Shown in pieces: positions 9,160 to 17,066 of a DNA stretch of 46,428 nucleotides. This DNA comes from Olavius algarvensis associated proteobacterium Delta 3. Lineage in GTDB: Bacteria > Desulfobacterota > Desulfobacteria > Desulfobacterales > CAFBRK01. Under the pieces are notes generated by a model. That model was not told where the DNA came from. It did no database searches and was given only the letters and a program-made list of their open reading frames with translations. The stretch's first letter is position 1. Each line of letters begins with the position of its first letter. The stretch lies in NCBI GenBank assembly GCA_903231505.1, contig CAFBRK010000267.1, positions 1-46,428 on the forward strand, in the 5' to 3' direction. The translations under genes and the position numbers were made by a program.

Positions 9160-9861
9160 ATGAAGATTCTGGGAATTTCGGGCAGCGCGCGGAAAAAAGA
9201 AAAATCCGGGGTATACAAACTCGTACGCACGGTGCTGGAAAACACCGGATGTGAAACCGAACTGGTTTCCCTCCGCGGGAAAAAGATATCCGGGTGCATC
9301 GCCTGCCTCGGGTGCGTTAAGGACAATATCTGCAAGGTGGAAGATGATCTGACTCCCCTGAGAGACGCCATCGTGGAAGCCGATGCCTTTGTGTTCGGTG
9401 CTCCGAACTACTACTCCACTTTGAGTGCCATTTCCCACGCTTTTCTCGAGCGCTGGTTCCAGTTTCGCCACCGGGAAGGAAACACTCTCTGGGGCAAACT
9501 TGGAGTGGCTGTCGGCGTCGGCGGCACCAGCGGGCAGTTTCCGGCCGACGACATCGAGAGGTTTTTTGCGTATAATTTTGTTGAAACCATCGCCAAAGTG
9601 ACCGGGCAGGGAGCGGCTTCCTGTTATTCCTGTGGTCACGGTGAGACCTGCAACGTGGGTCTCCCCATGATGCTTCACGGACCGGAGGTGCACATCACCG
9701 ACGACATGATCCCGGATGTGACCAAACAGCCGACGGTCATGCAGTCGGCCGCCGATGCCGGTCGTCTTCTTGGGGAGCGCCTTCGCAATGACCACGATCG
9801 GGAGAATGTGACCCTCATGATGCAGCAGAAGATGATGGAGATGTTGGGGGAATCTGTTTAA
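9160..9861 (+). CDS. Flavodoxin-fold reductase resembling iron-sulfur flavoproteins (Isf)
   Basis: The 233-residue product opens with the FMN-binding pattern KILGISGSARKKEKSG of NADPH-dependent FMN reductases. Cysteines 46, 49, 52 and 58 (CIACLGC then five residues then C) form the compact CxxCxxCx5C motif known from archaeal iron-sulfur flavoproteins, where it binds a 4Fe-4S cluster next to FMN. FGAPNYYSTLSA is the second flavin-contact region, and a further CYSCGHGETC cluster lies near residue 150. The ATG directly follows the TGA of the glycosyltransferase gene, with GGAG upstream. A role in low-potential electron transfer or oxidant defence is likely; the partner is unknown. Confidence 0.8.
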   Translation: MKILGISGSARKKEKSGVYKLVRTVLENTGCETELVSLRGKKISGCIACLGCVKDNICKVEDDLTPLRDAIVEADAFVFGAPNYYSTLSAISHAFLERWFQFRHREGNTLWGKLGVAVGVGGTSGQFPADDIERFFAYNFVETIAKVTGQGAASCYSCGHGETCNVGLPMMLHGPEVHITDDMIPDVTKQPTVMQSAADAGRLLGERLRNDHDRENVTLMMQQKMMEMLGESV

Positions 9862-9871
9862 AAAGCGAAAA

Positions 9872-10148
9872 TTAGCCGCCCGCTCATCCCGCCACGGCGG
9901 GATTCACTCGACGGACGCAGACAATCTCCGGCAGGCGTGGCCGGATATTCTATTCGACGCCCTTCGGGCAAATCGGGGATGTTCAGAATTTCGATGATTC
10001 TGAACAGATGCACTATATTCGAATTTTTGTAAAGTTTCGCGAAGCGATGACTTATTTGAGACGAGCATGCTTGTCCCGCCATAGCTTAATGTGACGGCGG
10101 ATCGCTCGGCTCAAAAGTCTGTGTCTGTCTGCGCGTGTCTGCGGCTAA
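9872..10148 (-). repeat. R1 structured repeat, copy 1
   Basis: Bounded by TTAGCCGC and GCGGCTAA. Read on the minus strand it shows the R1 order: GCAGACACGCGCAGACAGAC, a hairpin region starting GAGCCGAGCGA, CATCGCTTCGCGAA, a variable centre with its own stem (TTCAGAAT.. ATTCTGAA), then GCCCGAAGGGC, a hairpin around TATCCGGCCACG, GTCTGCGTCCGTCGAG, and a final CCCGCCGTGGCGGG hairpin. It abuts the stop codon of the PilZ gene (10149) and starts 10 bp after the flavoprotein stop. Confidence 0.85.
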
Positions 10149-10835
10149 TCAAAAAATCGCTGCGTACTGATTGTACTTCTTCATGAGCTCTTCGCTCTGC
10201 TTTATGTAGTCCATGGCCGTGTCGATATAGGAATCGATTTGGGTGACGAATTCATAGGGAATATTTAAAAATTCTATCCCGTAATTTTGGCCCCGCTCCG
10301 TCGTTTGGATATTTCGTACGACACCTTTAAATTTCAGCACTCCTTCGGCCCCCATTACTGTAAAGTCAAGGGACACGAAATCGTTGATACCGGGCGGCGT
10401 TTCCTTCAATGATTCGGTTTTTAAAAAGAACCGGCATCCGATCTGGCTCATGTTCAGAATGATGCCGTCAACGTTTTCTTCGTCAAAACGCATGAGGGCA
10501 GGGATAAAGCAGGCAATTCGACGGGTGCGGCGGGCACTGATGCTTTCGATAGCGGCCGGATAGTCCAGAAAAATAAGCGGAAACGGGTCTGTCGATATGT
10601 TGAGGACGGTCGATTGACATTCATACATGTCCCCAAGGTGCAGGAACCGGAGCTGGATCGTATCCTGTTCGCTCAAAGAAAATTCCCCATCCGGCAAATC
10701 CGGTTTCTTGACGATCAGAAAACGTCCCGGCTCCTTACCGATGACATGGGTCTCGAAGGGCTCATCTACGCCTTCCAGAATTATCTGGAGCGGGAATCCG
10801 ATTGTTAAATTGATATCGACCTTTGGACTTGTCAT
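10149..10835 (-). CDS. PilZ-domain protein, YcgR-like
   Basis: A 228-residue protein with an N-terminal YcgR-like beta domain (residues about 1-95) and a C-terminal PilZ domain. The c-di-GMP-binding arginines are seen in SARRTRRIACFIPA. The second motif, normally (D/N)xSxxG, is NMSQIGCRF. A helical tail rich in charged residues (DYIKQSEELMKKYNQYA) follows. It probably binds c-di-GMP and acts on motility or surface attachment, but no flagellar or pilus genes are near. The ATG at 10835 is preferred because AGGAGG lies five bases upstream; a GTG two codons earlier overlaps that ribosome site. The stop codon touches repeat R1 copy 1. Confidence 0.88.
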   Translation of the reverse strand: MTSPKVDINLTIGFPLQIILEGVDEPFETHVIGKEPGRFLIVKKPDLPDGEFSLSEQDTIQLRFLHLGDMYECQSTVLNISTDPFPLIFLDYPAAIESISARRTRRIACFIPALMRFDEENVDGIILNMSQIGCRFFLKTESLKETPPGINDFVSLDFTVMGAEGVLKFKGVVRNIQTTERGQNYGIEFLNIPYEFVTQIDSYIDTAMDYIKQSEELMKKYNQYAAIF

Positions 10836-10930
10836 GGGCACCTCCTGATACTGCCAATCAGCATAATCTCTGCATAAACCATATCAGACATGCCCATAAT
10901 ACCCTAATTTGTGGTCGATAATCAAAGAAA

Positions 10931-10961
10931 AAGCCCCGGAGCGGATGCTCCGGGGCTTTTT
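10931..10961 (-). terminator. Bidirectional hairpin terminator
   Basis: A GC-rich stem, AAGCCCCGGAGC against GCTCCGGGGCTT, is flanked by A-runs and T-runs so it could act in both directions. On the minus strand it lies downstream of the acetate transporter gene, beyond R2 copy A, and before the PilZ gene start, so it would isolate the two. Confidence 0.75.
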
Positions 10962-11010
10962 CAGGTGTTTCCGCAGGACAGACAATATGCTGATAATTGC
11001 CTGAAATCTA

Positions 11011-11272
11011 TTAACCCGGACATTGCACCAAATGGAGGCTTTTCGGCCAAGGCACTTCGAGGTGAAGCTGTAGTAAATTACCGCGAACCTCGAATAACGC
11101 CGGCCATGAAAGTCTCCGTTTGGCCCGAAGGGTGAAATCTCTTCAGTCAGTTTTAAGTATATTGAACATTGCACATGGCATTCTTGCTCACATACTCGTG
11201 TTTACGATAACATATCGAATTTGCTTCTTTTTAGCCAAGCGCTGAAAAGATTTCATGCAATTTCCGGGTTAA
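11011..11272 (+). repeat. R2 structured repeat, copy A
   Basis: A 262-bp element bounded by TTAACCCGG and CCGGGTTAA. The left arm has a long imperfect hairpin (CCAAATGGAG..CTCCGTTTGG). It ends in GAAATCTCTTCAG (11134-11146), which pairs with CTGAAAAGATTTC (11242-11254), closing a 95-nt loop. Its right end is two bases from the stop codon of the acetate transporter gene. Copies B (16329) and C (20384) share the arms but differ in most of the loop. Confidence 0.85.
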
Positions 11273-11274
11273 GG

Positions 11275-11886
11275 TTACGCGGATTCTGCTACGGCGCCGG
11301 CAACGGATTCCTCTCGGGGCTTCACCTCGATCCAGGGTTTGCCCACAGGAAGAAGGTCCATGCCGAAGACCTGCAGGTAAATGACATGAGCCATCATGTA
11401 CCAGGCGCTGAGGGCACAGATAATCAGATCGATGGCGGCAATCTTGGTCAAACCGGGGTAACCGAAATGGGCAAGATCCAGCAGAATAAAGCCGATCAAC
11501 AACGTGGTAAAGGTAAATGCCATTGCGCCGTGTATCCGGAGGGCGGCAAACCACAGGATGGCGGTGTAGCCGGTCCAGACAATGAGAAACCATCCAATAT
11601 CCGTACCGGAGGATTTGTAGATTCCGAAGTGATTGAGCAGGAAGATGACGCCCAGCGCAATCCAGAATGCCCCGTAGGAGACAAACGCGCTGTAGCCAAA
11701 ATTGTTGTTGCACTTGAATTCCTGATACCCGGCGATCATTTGTGCCATGCCGCCGAATACAAGTCCCAGGGCGACGATCGGCCCGACACCGCACCAACCC
11801 AAATTGTGAAACTGCAAAATCAACGTGGTCAGACCGAAACCGGCAAGACCCACAACCGCTGGATTTCCCTGACTGGTTTGACTCAT
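11275..11886 (-). CDS. satP: Acetate uptake transporter, SatP/YaaH (GPR1/FUN34) family
   Basis: A 203-residue membrane protein with six predicted hydrophobic helices and the family signature near the N-terminus, NPAVVGLAGFGLTT (NPAPLGL in E. coli SatP). Further landmarks are GGMAQMIAGYQEF and YGAFWIALG. The family transports acetate and succinate, probably with protons, across the inner membrane. The start has AGGGAGGG about nine bases upstream. Acetate is a common end product or substrate in sulfate reducers, so uptake or release are both possible. The stop lies two bases from R2 copy A, and transcription may end at the hairpin at 10931-10961. Confidence 0.92.
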   Translation of the reverse strand: MSQTSQGNPAVVGLAGFGLTTLILQFHNLGWCGVGPIVALGLVFGGMAQMIAGYQEFKCNNNFGYSAFVSYGAFWIALGVIFLLNHFGIYKSSGTDIGWFLIVWTGYTAILWFAALRIHGAMAFTFTTLLIGFILLDLAHFGYPGLTKIAAIDLIICALSAWYMMAHVIYLQVFGMDLLPVGKPWIEVKPREESVAGAVAESA

Positions 11887-12493
11887 GGGTGTGTACCCTC
11901 CCTTTCTAAATAGTGTTTAAAAACCAAATGCTCAGCACAGGGTCCATCCCTGCGCCTGAAAATTAGCCCGGGGGAAGCATTGATTGCTCATCTTATAACC
12001 CGTCCCTCTTGATAAGCGTTCCCCCCATAGGATGGCTTCCCCTGGGCGAATCGAATTTCACTTGTGCGGATTGTAATCACTGAATACAGTTCAGTCTTTG
12101 GACAAAGTAAATCGAAGACAAATCGATGAAAGAGCCGGCTTCAATTCAAGAACTCTCTGATTATTAGCAAACTTTATGCCATTATCGGATCTTTTTATAA
12201 GATACTGAAATATTGTATTAAAAACCGAAATCGCGTGGTGTCGACGCGCCAAGTCGATATACAATAAAAGTTGTGATTCCGTCGGCGAATTACACATAAA
12301 GATTGTGAAAACAGGGGGTTAAAGGTGGTTGTGGCAGGTTGTGGCTACAACCATTGTTGTGCGGGTATCGGTGATGATTTGTGATCCAATTAACCTTTTG
12401 GATGGTTTCCCGCGGTTGAATCCACCGGTGGTCTTCGTGTATAACGCTTCCACTTTCAAATTCTATGATGGCATATCCAAGGAGCGCTTGCTG
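11887..12493. other. Intergenic region between divergent satP and DUF1786 genes
   Basis: About 600 bp without a convincing gene. It holds the satP ribosome site at its left end and an AAGGAG at 12479-12484 for the right gene. The middle (about 12080-12300) is AT-rich compared with the neighbourhood. I see no clear sigma-54 site, riboswitch or transposon end, and I cannot place promoters with confidence. Confidence 0.5.
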
Positions 12494-13576
12494 ATGAATC
12501 GCTTTCTCATGATCGATGTGGGTGCCGGAACCATGGACATCTTGTATGTAGATATGGAATCCGGGGCACAATATAAAGCGGTTGTTGCGTCGCCTGTCCG
12601 GACCATCGCGTCATCCATTGAAAAGACCCCGGGGAATCTGTTGGTTACCGGCTGTGAAATGGGGGGAGGCCCGGTTTCCCAGGTTCTGATACGCCGAGCC
12701 GGCGAATCCAGAGTCGTCATGTCAGCCCCGGCAGCCGCCACACTTCATCACGACTTGGAGAAAGTCAGATCATGGAACATCGAGGTCGTGGAGGATGAAA
12801 AAGTAACCCACTACCAGAAAAAAAGGTCCTTTTCCCACGTCACGCTCGGCGATCTGGAACCGGCGCGCCTGGACCGGATTGTCAAAGGGTTCGGAGTTCC
12901 GTTCAAGTTCGATGTGGTCTGCTTTTGCGCACAGGATCACGGAATACCGCCCACGGGGGAGTCCCATCTCGATTTCAGGCACAGGAAATTCCGGGCCAGG
13001 TTGGACCGGCATCCGTTTCCCCATATTCTGCTTTTCGAGAAAGACGAGATCCCCGAAGAGTTAAACAGGCTGCGATCGGCTGCACTGGTTGCCTCAACTC
13101 TTCCGACCCAAGAAATTTATGTCATGGATAGCGGCATGGCCGCCATCCTGGGAGCCTCCACGGATTTGGCCTGCACCGGCAAAAAGCGACTCCTCGTGAT
13201 GGATGTGGCCACTTCCCACACGGTGGTGGGCGCTTTGGAAAATGGGGAGATCGCCGGAATCGTGGAATATCATACCCATGACCTGACCCGGGATCGACTG
13301 GAAGAACTGATCGTGGATCTGTCCGACGGCAGACTGAGCCACGAGGCGATTTTAGAAGAGGGTGGCCATGGCGCATACATCCGAAAGCCCTTCGGATATG
13401 CCAACGGAGAGATTCTTCTGGCCACCGGGCCAAAGCGGGAGCTGATTGGAGGCTCTAAATTACCGATAGTTTGGGGCGCCCCATTGGGCGACAACATGAT
13501 GACCGGCACCGCGGGCCTGCTGCAGGCGGTATGTCGAAGAAAACACCTGGATATGCGGCCTTCTTCAAGCCCGTAA
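12494..13576 (+). CDS. DUF1786 ASKHA-like protein (often labelled pyruvate formate-lyase activating-like)
   Basis: A 360-residue protein beginning MNRFLMIDVGAGTMDILYVD, a phosphate-1 loop of the actin/Hsp70 ATPase type. A second such loop, RLLVMDVATSHTVVGALENG (from about residue 230), is also present, as is usual for DUF1786 proteins. The common database label 'pyruvate formate-lyase activating enzyme' is not supported here: no radical-SAM CxxxCxxC motif is present. The ATG at 12494 is chosen because AAGGAG lies nine bases upstream and the P-loop begins directly after it; a longer reading frame back to 12329 has no ribosome site. It probably binds a nucleotide; function unknown. The isochorismatase-like gene follows after 128 bp. 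Confidence 0.78.
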   Translation: MNRFLMIDVGAGTMDILYVDMESGAQYKAVVASPVRTIASSIEKTPGNLLVTGCEMGGGPVSQVLIRRAGESRVVMSAPAAATLHHDLEKVRSWNIEVVEDEKVTHYQKKRSFSHVTLGDLEPARLDRIVKGFGVPFKFDVVCFCAQDHGIPPTGESHLDFRHRKFRARLDRHPFPHILLFEKDEIPEELNRLRSAALVASTLPTQEIYVMDSGMAAILGASTDLACTGKKRLLVMDVATSHTVVGALENGEIAGIVEYHTHDLTRDRLEELIVDLSDGRLSHEAILEEGGHGAYIRKPFGYANGEILLATGPKRELIGGSKLPIVWGAPLGDNMMTGTAGLLQAVCRRKHLDMRPSSSP

Positions 13577-13704
13577 CGTCACCGGAGTGCCGCCTACCGG
13601 CGTGCCAAACGTCTATCCCGTTCATGGCCACCAAACCTGCTCCGCAACCCATCGGAACATACTCAGGGCAAGGCCATTACCATAAACATGCAAGGAGTTG
13701 AACC

Positions 13705-14268
13705 ATGAACACTCACACGGGGTTTCTCAAACGCGAAGATTGCGTATTGCTTTTGGTCGACATCCAGAAAACGCTGTTCGATCTGTGCGTCGATAACGAT
13801 CTGGTGCAGAAGCACGTCGCTGCCTTGATCGATATCTGCCGAATGCTGGACGTGCCGATTGTGATCACGCAGCAGAACCCGGAAAAGATCGGGCCGTTTA
13901 TACCGGAGCTGGTTGAGCGAGCGGAAGATGCGCTGGTCTTCGATAAAATGGAATTCAGCTGCTTCCAGAATGAAGCCACTGACCGGGCCATCGCTTCGCT
14001 GAATCGTCGAACCATTCTGCTGGCCGGCATCGAAACCCACATCTGTATCTGCCAGACCGGGCTGGATGCTGTTTTAGCGGGGTATCGCGTTCATGCCGCA
14101 TCGGACGCGATCACCTGCCGCAGTCTACCGAACAAAGTCATCGGGCTGGACCGTTTGGCAAAGGCCGGCGTCGTCATGAGCTCGACGGAAATGATTATCT
14201 TCGAGCTGCTCAATCGCGCCGGAACGCCGGAATTCCGTGAAGCCCTGCCGGTTCTCAAAACCCTGTGA
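13705..14268 (+). CDS. Isochorismatase-like cysteine hydrolase
   Basis: The 187-residue protein has the catalytic triad of the family: Asp in LLLVDIQKTLF (about residue 19), Lys in VFDKMEFSCF (about residue 80) and the nucleophilic Cys in LLAGIETHICI (about residue 115), followed by CQTGLDAVLAGY. Such enzymes hydrolyse amides or vinyl ethers (nicotinamide, isochorismate, carbamates). The lack of clear nicotinamidase metal ligands, together with the YcaC-like sequence style, leaves the substrate open. AAGGAG lies about eight bases before the ATG. It may be co-transcribed with the DUF1786 gene upstream. A short hairpin after the stop likely ends transcription. Confidence 0.88.
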   Translation: MNTHTGFLKREDCVLLLVDIQKTLFDLCVDNDLVQKHVAALIDICRMLDVPIVITQQNPEKIGPFIPELVERAEDALVFDKMEFSCFQNEATDRAIASLNRRTILLAGIETHICICQTGLDAVLAGYRVHAASDAITCRSLPNKVIGLDRLAKAGVVMSSTEMIIFELLNRAGTPEFREALPVLKTL

Positions 14269-14271
14269 AAA

Positions 14272-14300
14272 ACGTCTCACGCAGGAGACGTCTCTTTGTC
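14272..14300 (+). terminator. Possible terminator after the isochorismatase-like gene
   Basis: ACGTCTC and GAGACGT pair around a 6-nt loop (14272-14291), followed by CTCTTTGTCT, a weak T-rich tail. It sits four bases after the stop. The stem is only seven pairs, so this is a moderate call. Confidence 0.5.
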
Positions 14301-14349
14301 TGTTGCAAGCGGACCCGGCAGATTGATGTCCGTTGGGGGGAGGCGCCCG

Positions 14350-14913
14350 TTAATTGGATAGCAGCCGAAACACACGCGAAAGGGCGCCCTTAAACTTAGA
14401 TTGTCGTTCGGCTAGGAACTCCGTGTCAGCGCGTTGTAAAAGTTCCGGACGCTTTTCCAGCACCAACCTCGCCGCAAGCTCAGCGGCGTTACCCGTGAAT
14501 TCCGCGCAATGCCGATGATGCGCTTTTTTATCATGACGGAAGTTCCGGGACAGCGCCCGGCAGCAGGTCGACCCGTGTGCCGCTTTGAATGCATCATGAA
14601 GTTCCCGTGAATTGTCACGCATCTCCTTCCGGTGGCGGTAGGGATGATCTTTCCCCAACAGCAAGCCGGATCCGAGCACCGCGCCGCTAACGGCGCCGCA
14701 CATGCACCCGCTATCTCCCATCGCCTCTGAAAAAGGGGCGGCCATCGAAATGGCCTGATCTTCGGTCAGCCCGCCGTTCAGGCCCTGGTTCAGGGCCACC
14801 ATGACCGCTTCGGCACACAACAGTTGCCGGGTTTCATACAGATTGAGGGCGCGTTCCCGAATTTGTGCGATCAGCGCTTCCGCAGGGGACGGGTGTTTTT
14901 CTTCTGTTTTCAT
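14350..14913 (-). CDS. C_GCAxxG_C_C family redox-type protein
   Basis: The 187-residue protein shows the family's spaced cysteine pattern: LCAEAVMVAL (about residue 33), the signature GDSGCMCGAVSGAVLG (about residues 66-81), STCCRAL, and HRHCAEFTG near residue 135. Such proteins are common in anaerobes and are thought to bind a metal or take part in electron transfer, but the function is not established. The start has only a weak ribosome site. It is convergent with the isochorismatase-like gene, 81 bp between stops. No membrane helix is certain, although the GAVSGAVLGSGLLLG stretch is hydrophobic. Confidence 0.82.
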   Translation of the reverse strand: MKTEEKHPSPAEALIAQIRERALNLYETRQLLCAEAVMVALNQGLNGGLTEDQAISMAAPFSEAMGDSGCMCGAVSGAVLGSGLLLGKDHPYRHRKEMRDNSRELHDAFKAAHGSTCCRALSRNFRHDKKAHHRHCAEFTGNAAELAARLVLEKRPELLQRADTEFLAERQSKFKGALSRVFRLLSN

Positions 14914-15267
14914 TTGCCAGTTATAAAACCTTCAGATTCGGAATGTCCGTTGGCTCCCCGGTTTATTAAAAGCACCTTATCATCGGGGTTGAACCAAGAG
15001 ACATTTCCGGTACTGAGGTTACATTTTGTTACCCTTTTACTGAATAGGATTCATGCAATTTTCAGGCGATCGACGAGATTACCTTTCTGTGTCGCCTGAC
15101 CTGCCTGGTTCGTGTGAATCACTTTCAATCAGGTGAAGACGGCGTCGGCAATCATTGGAAGGCCTTTAAAAGAGTGGTGCTTCTTGAAAAGGATATTGTC
15201 TTTGATTCGGGAATGCAATAATGTTGCATTCAACGTCCCCAGACCCAAAATCGACCCCGGGAGCCTG
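14914..15267. other. Intergenic region upstream of the ZnuA-like gene
   Basis: About 350 bp with no clear gene. It contains the palindrome at 15212-15230 described separately. A segment near 15030-15066 ends in TTCATGCAATTTTCAGG and weakly resembles the right end of R2. I see no other feature. Confidence 0.5.
15196..15230 (+). promoter_or_regulatory. Candidate promoter with palindromic operator upstream of the ZnuA-like gene
   Basis: A perfect inverted repeat, AATGCAA-TAATG-TTGCATT (15212-15230), lies 37 bp before the chosen ATG. TTGTCT (15196-15201) and TAATGT (15219-15224), 17 bp apart, form a plausible -35/-10 pair, so the palindrome would cover the -10. A Zur- or MntR-like metal-responsive repressor is the natural inference from the downstream gene; I cannot match it to a specific consensus. 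Confidence 0.55.
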
Positions 15268-16173
15268 ATGAAAATGACGGTTCGAGTAGTGATACAACTA
15301 CTGTTTATCCTGTTTACAGTAGGTGTCAGCCAATCTGGTTTTGCCGCGGACACGGTACCGGTGTTTGTCAGTATCGTTCCCCAGAAATATTTTGTCCAAA
15401 AAATCGGCAAGGGCCTGGTGGATGTGCAGGTCATGGTGCAGCCCGGCGCGAGCCCCCACACCTATGAGCCGAAACCCGGACAAATGACCGCCTTATCCAA
15501 AACCAGGATCTATTTCGCCATCGGCGTTTCTTTTGAACAGGTTTGGTTAGACAAGATTGCCGCCACCAATCCACACATGAAGGTGGTCCGTACGGACCAG
15601 GGTATCGAGAAGATTCCCATGGCGGCCCATCATCACGATGATGGGGACGGTGAGCATGAGGGGAACACAGAGCCGGTCGGGCACGGTATCCTCGACCCAC
15701 ACATCTGGCTATCTCCCCCCCTGGTCAAGATTCAGGCCCGGTCGATCCTGAATGCCCTGCAGGCCATAGACCCTGACCATCGGTCCGTCTATGAGGCCAA
15801 CTTCAACGCATTTATTGCGGAAATTACTGCTCTGGATCTTGATCTCCAGCATATTTTCAATGGCCAAGTCGGACTCCGGTTTATGGTTTTTCATCCGGCC
15901 TGGGGATATTTTGCACAAGCCTACGGGATTCAACAGGTGCCCATTGAGGTCGAAGGCAAAGATCCCAAGCCTTCCCAGTTAAAAGAGGTAATAGAACATG
16001 CCAGAGAAAACGGGATCGGCGTCATTTTTGTCCAACCCCAGTTTTCAGCAAAAAGCGCCAAGGTTGTCGCCAGAGAAATCGGAGGGCACGTGGTCTATGC
16101 GGATCCATTGGCAGGCGATTGGCTCGAAAATTTACGTGAAGTGGGTAGGAAATTCAAAGCAGCATTGAGGTAG
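15268..16173 (+). CDS. ZnuA-like periplasmic metal-binding protein of an ABC transporter
   Basis: A 301-residue solute-binding protein of the cluster A-I type (ZnuA/TroA). The first about 25 residues form a signal peptide ending GFAADTV. Metal ligands are visible: His in GASPHTYEPKPGQ, His in DPHIWLSPP, His in FHPAWGYFAQAYG and Asp in VVYADPLAGDW. A short histidine/acid-rich loop (AAHHHDDGDGEHEG) between the first two ligands favours zinc. The ATG at 15268 is preferred over an upstream ATG (15133) because the signal peptide begins there and GGGAG precedes it. No permease or ATPase gene is adjacent, so the partner ZnuB/ZnuC must be elsewhere, or the protein works alone. Confidence 0.88.
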   Translation: MKMTVRVVIQLLFILFTVGVSQSGFAADTVPVFVSIVPQKYFVQKIGKGLVDVQVMVQPGASPHTYEPKPGQMTALSKTRIYFAIGVSFEQVWLDKIAATNPHMKVVRTDQGIEKIPMAAHHHDDGDGEHEGNTEPVGHGILDPHIWLSPPLVKIQARSILNALQAIDPDHRSVYEANFNAFIAEITALDLDLQHIFNGQVGLRFMVFHPAWGYFAQAYGIQQVPIEVEGKDPKPSQLKEVIEHARENGIGVIFVQPQFSAKSAKVVAREIGGHVVYADPLAGDWLENLREVGRKFKAALR

Positions 16174-16531
16174 GTAGACGTAAAAAGATCACTGGAGGCG
16201 AATCAGTTGTTGATTCTTCTCGACCTCTTCCATGGAAGAGAATTCAAGGATCCAAGGATTCATTCTTCGACGCGCTGCGTTTGTTCAGGACAAGCGGGTC
16301 AAAGATTACCCGCCGACGGCGGAGCCATAGCCCGGACATTACACCAAACGGAGACCTTCATGGGCAAGGCACTTCGAGATGAAGCTGTAGTCCGACTACC
16401 GCGAATCTCCCATTCGCCGGCCCTGAAACGGGCCGTCGAATCTCGGCCAAGGAGGTCTCCGTTTGGCCCGCAGGGTGAAATCTTTTCAGGTCGTTGACCA
16501 GTTTTTTAATGTGACACATTGCATCGCGACC
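16174..16531. other. Gene-free stretch containing most of R2 copy B
   Basis: Besides R2 copy B (from 16329) it holds a perfect 16-bp palindrome CTCTTCCATGGAAGAG (16225-16240), 52 bp after the ZnuA-like stop. It has no T-run, so it is not a clear terminator. Confidence 0.5.
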
Positions 16532-16605
16532 CTACGCAGCAACAATTACGTTAAAGCGCTGATATTGTTTCTTTTTAGACATTTGCTGAAAAGATTTCAT
16601 GCGCG
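16329..16605 (+). repeat. R2 structured repeat, copy B
   Basis: Same left arm as copies A and C, starting AGCCCGGACATTACACC. The inner stem is perfect: GAAATCTTTTCAG (16477-16489) with CTGAAAAGATTTC (16586-16598), enclosing 96 nt. The outer right end (CCGGGTTAA in copy A) is missing; sequence runs on into the broken SMR gene, so this copy is truncated or was inserted with loss. The right boundary is approximate. Confidence 0.8.
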
Positions 16606-16855
16606 GATTCAACTCATAAGTGCAACGCACCGGCTCTCCATAAAGAAAAATACCGAGTACAAACGTACCGGCGCCGCCCATGTGAATATGACGCTGGGCC
16701 AGAAACAGCAGGTATCCGCTAATCAACATGCAAAGCGCGGCAAAACCCACGCCCATAGTGGTTTTCCCGGGCGTCTGTGCCATTTTCAGCCCAACGGGCC
16801 AACCGATTTCGAACAGACCGGCCGAGATCAAATACGTCCAAGCTAAACCCATCAT
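16532..16855 (-). pseudogene. Broken SMR-family (EmrE/SugE-like) efflux protein gene
   Basis: The translation opens like an SMR transporter: MMGLAWTYLISAGLFEIGWP with the essential membrane Glu, then LKMAQ and LISGYLLFLAQRHI. The normal continuation through helix 3 (GTAYAVWTGIG) is absent: HIHMGGAGTF shows an in-frame loss of about nine residues. After FLYGEPV the usual helix 4 is replaced by unrelated residues, the last part encoded by R2 copy B. Family members have about 105-110 residues. Without the helix 3 segment and helix 4 it should not work as a pump. AGGAGG lies nine bases before the ATG, so the start region is intact. This gene faces away from the cyclase gene. Confidence 0.8.
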
Positions 16856-17066
16856 GGTTAAACGCCTCCTACCTATGTGATTTGTTATAGGGACAAGAAT
16901 CAAGTCTTTATGGCCTTGGGAAATGGCTGAAGAGGAAAATGAGCTCACCGAAAGGTTGAGTCAAGTCGATTTCCGCCCCTTGAATCCGGCTCGGTTCGTG
17001 CTCAATATTACTTAGATAATTTTCTAGTTTTTCAAATATGTTAATAAAACCCCGGGGTCAAACTAG

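Noticed and set aside
12494..13576. Pyruvate formate-lyase activating enzyme
   Set aside because: This database label is common for DUF1786, but there is no radical-SAM CxxxCxxC motif and the fold signature is ASKHA.
15030..15066. Fourth R2 copy
   Set aside because: Only the end TTCATGCAATTTTCAGG resembles R2; no left arm or inner stem, so at most a remnant.
16856..17066. Guanidine (ykkC-type) riboswitch before the SMR gene
   Set aside because: SMR genes often have one, but I could not find its conserved segments on the minus strand.
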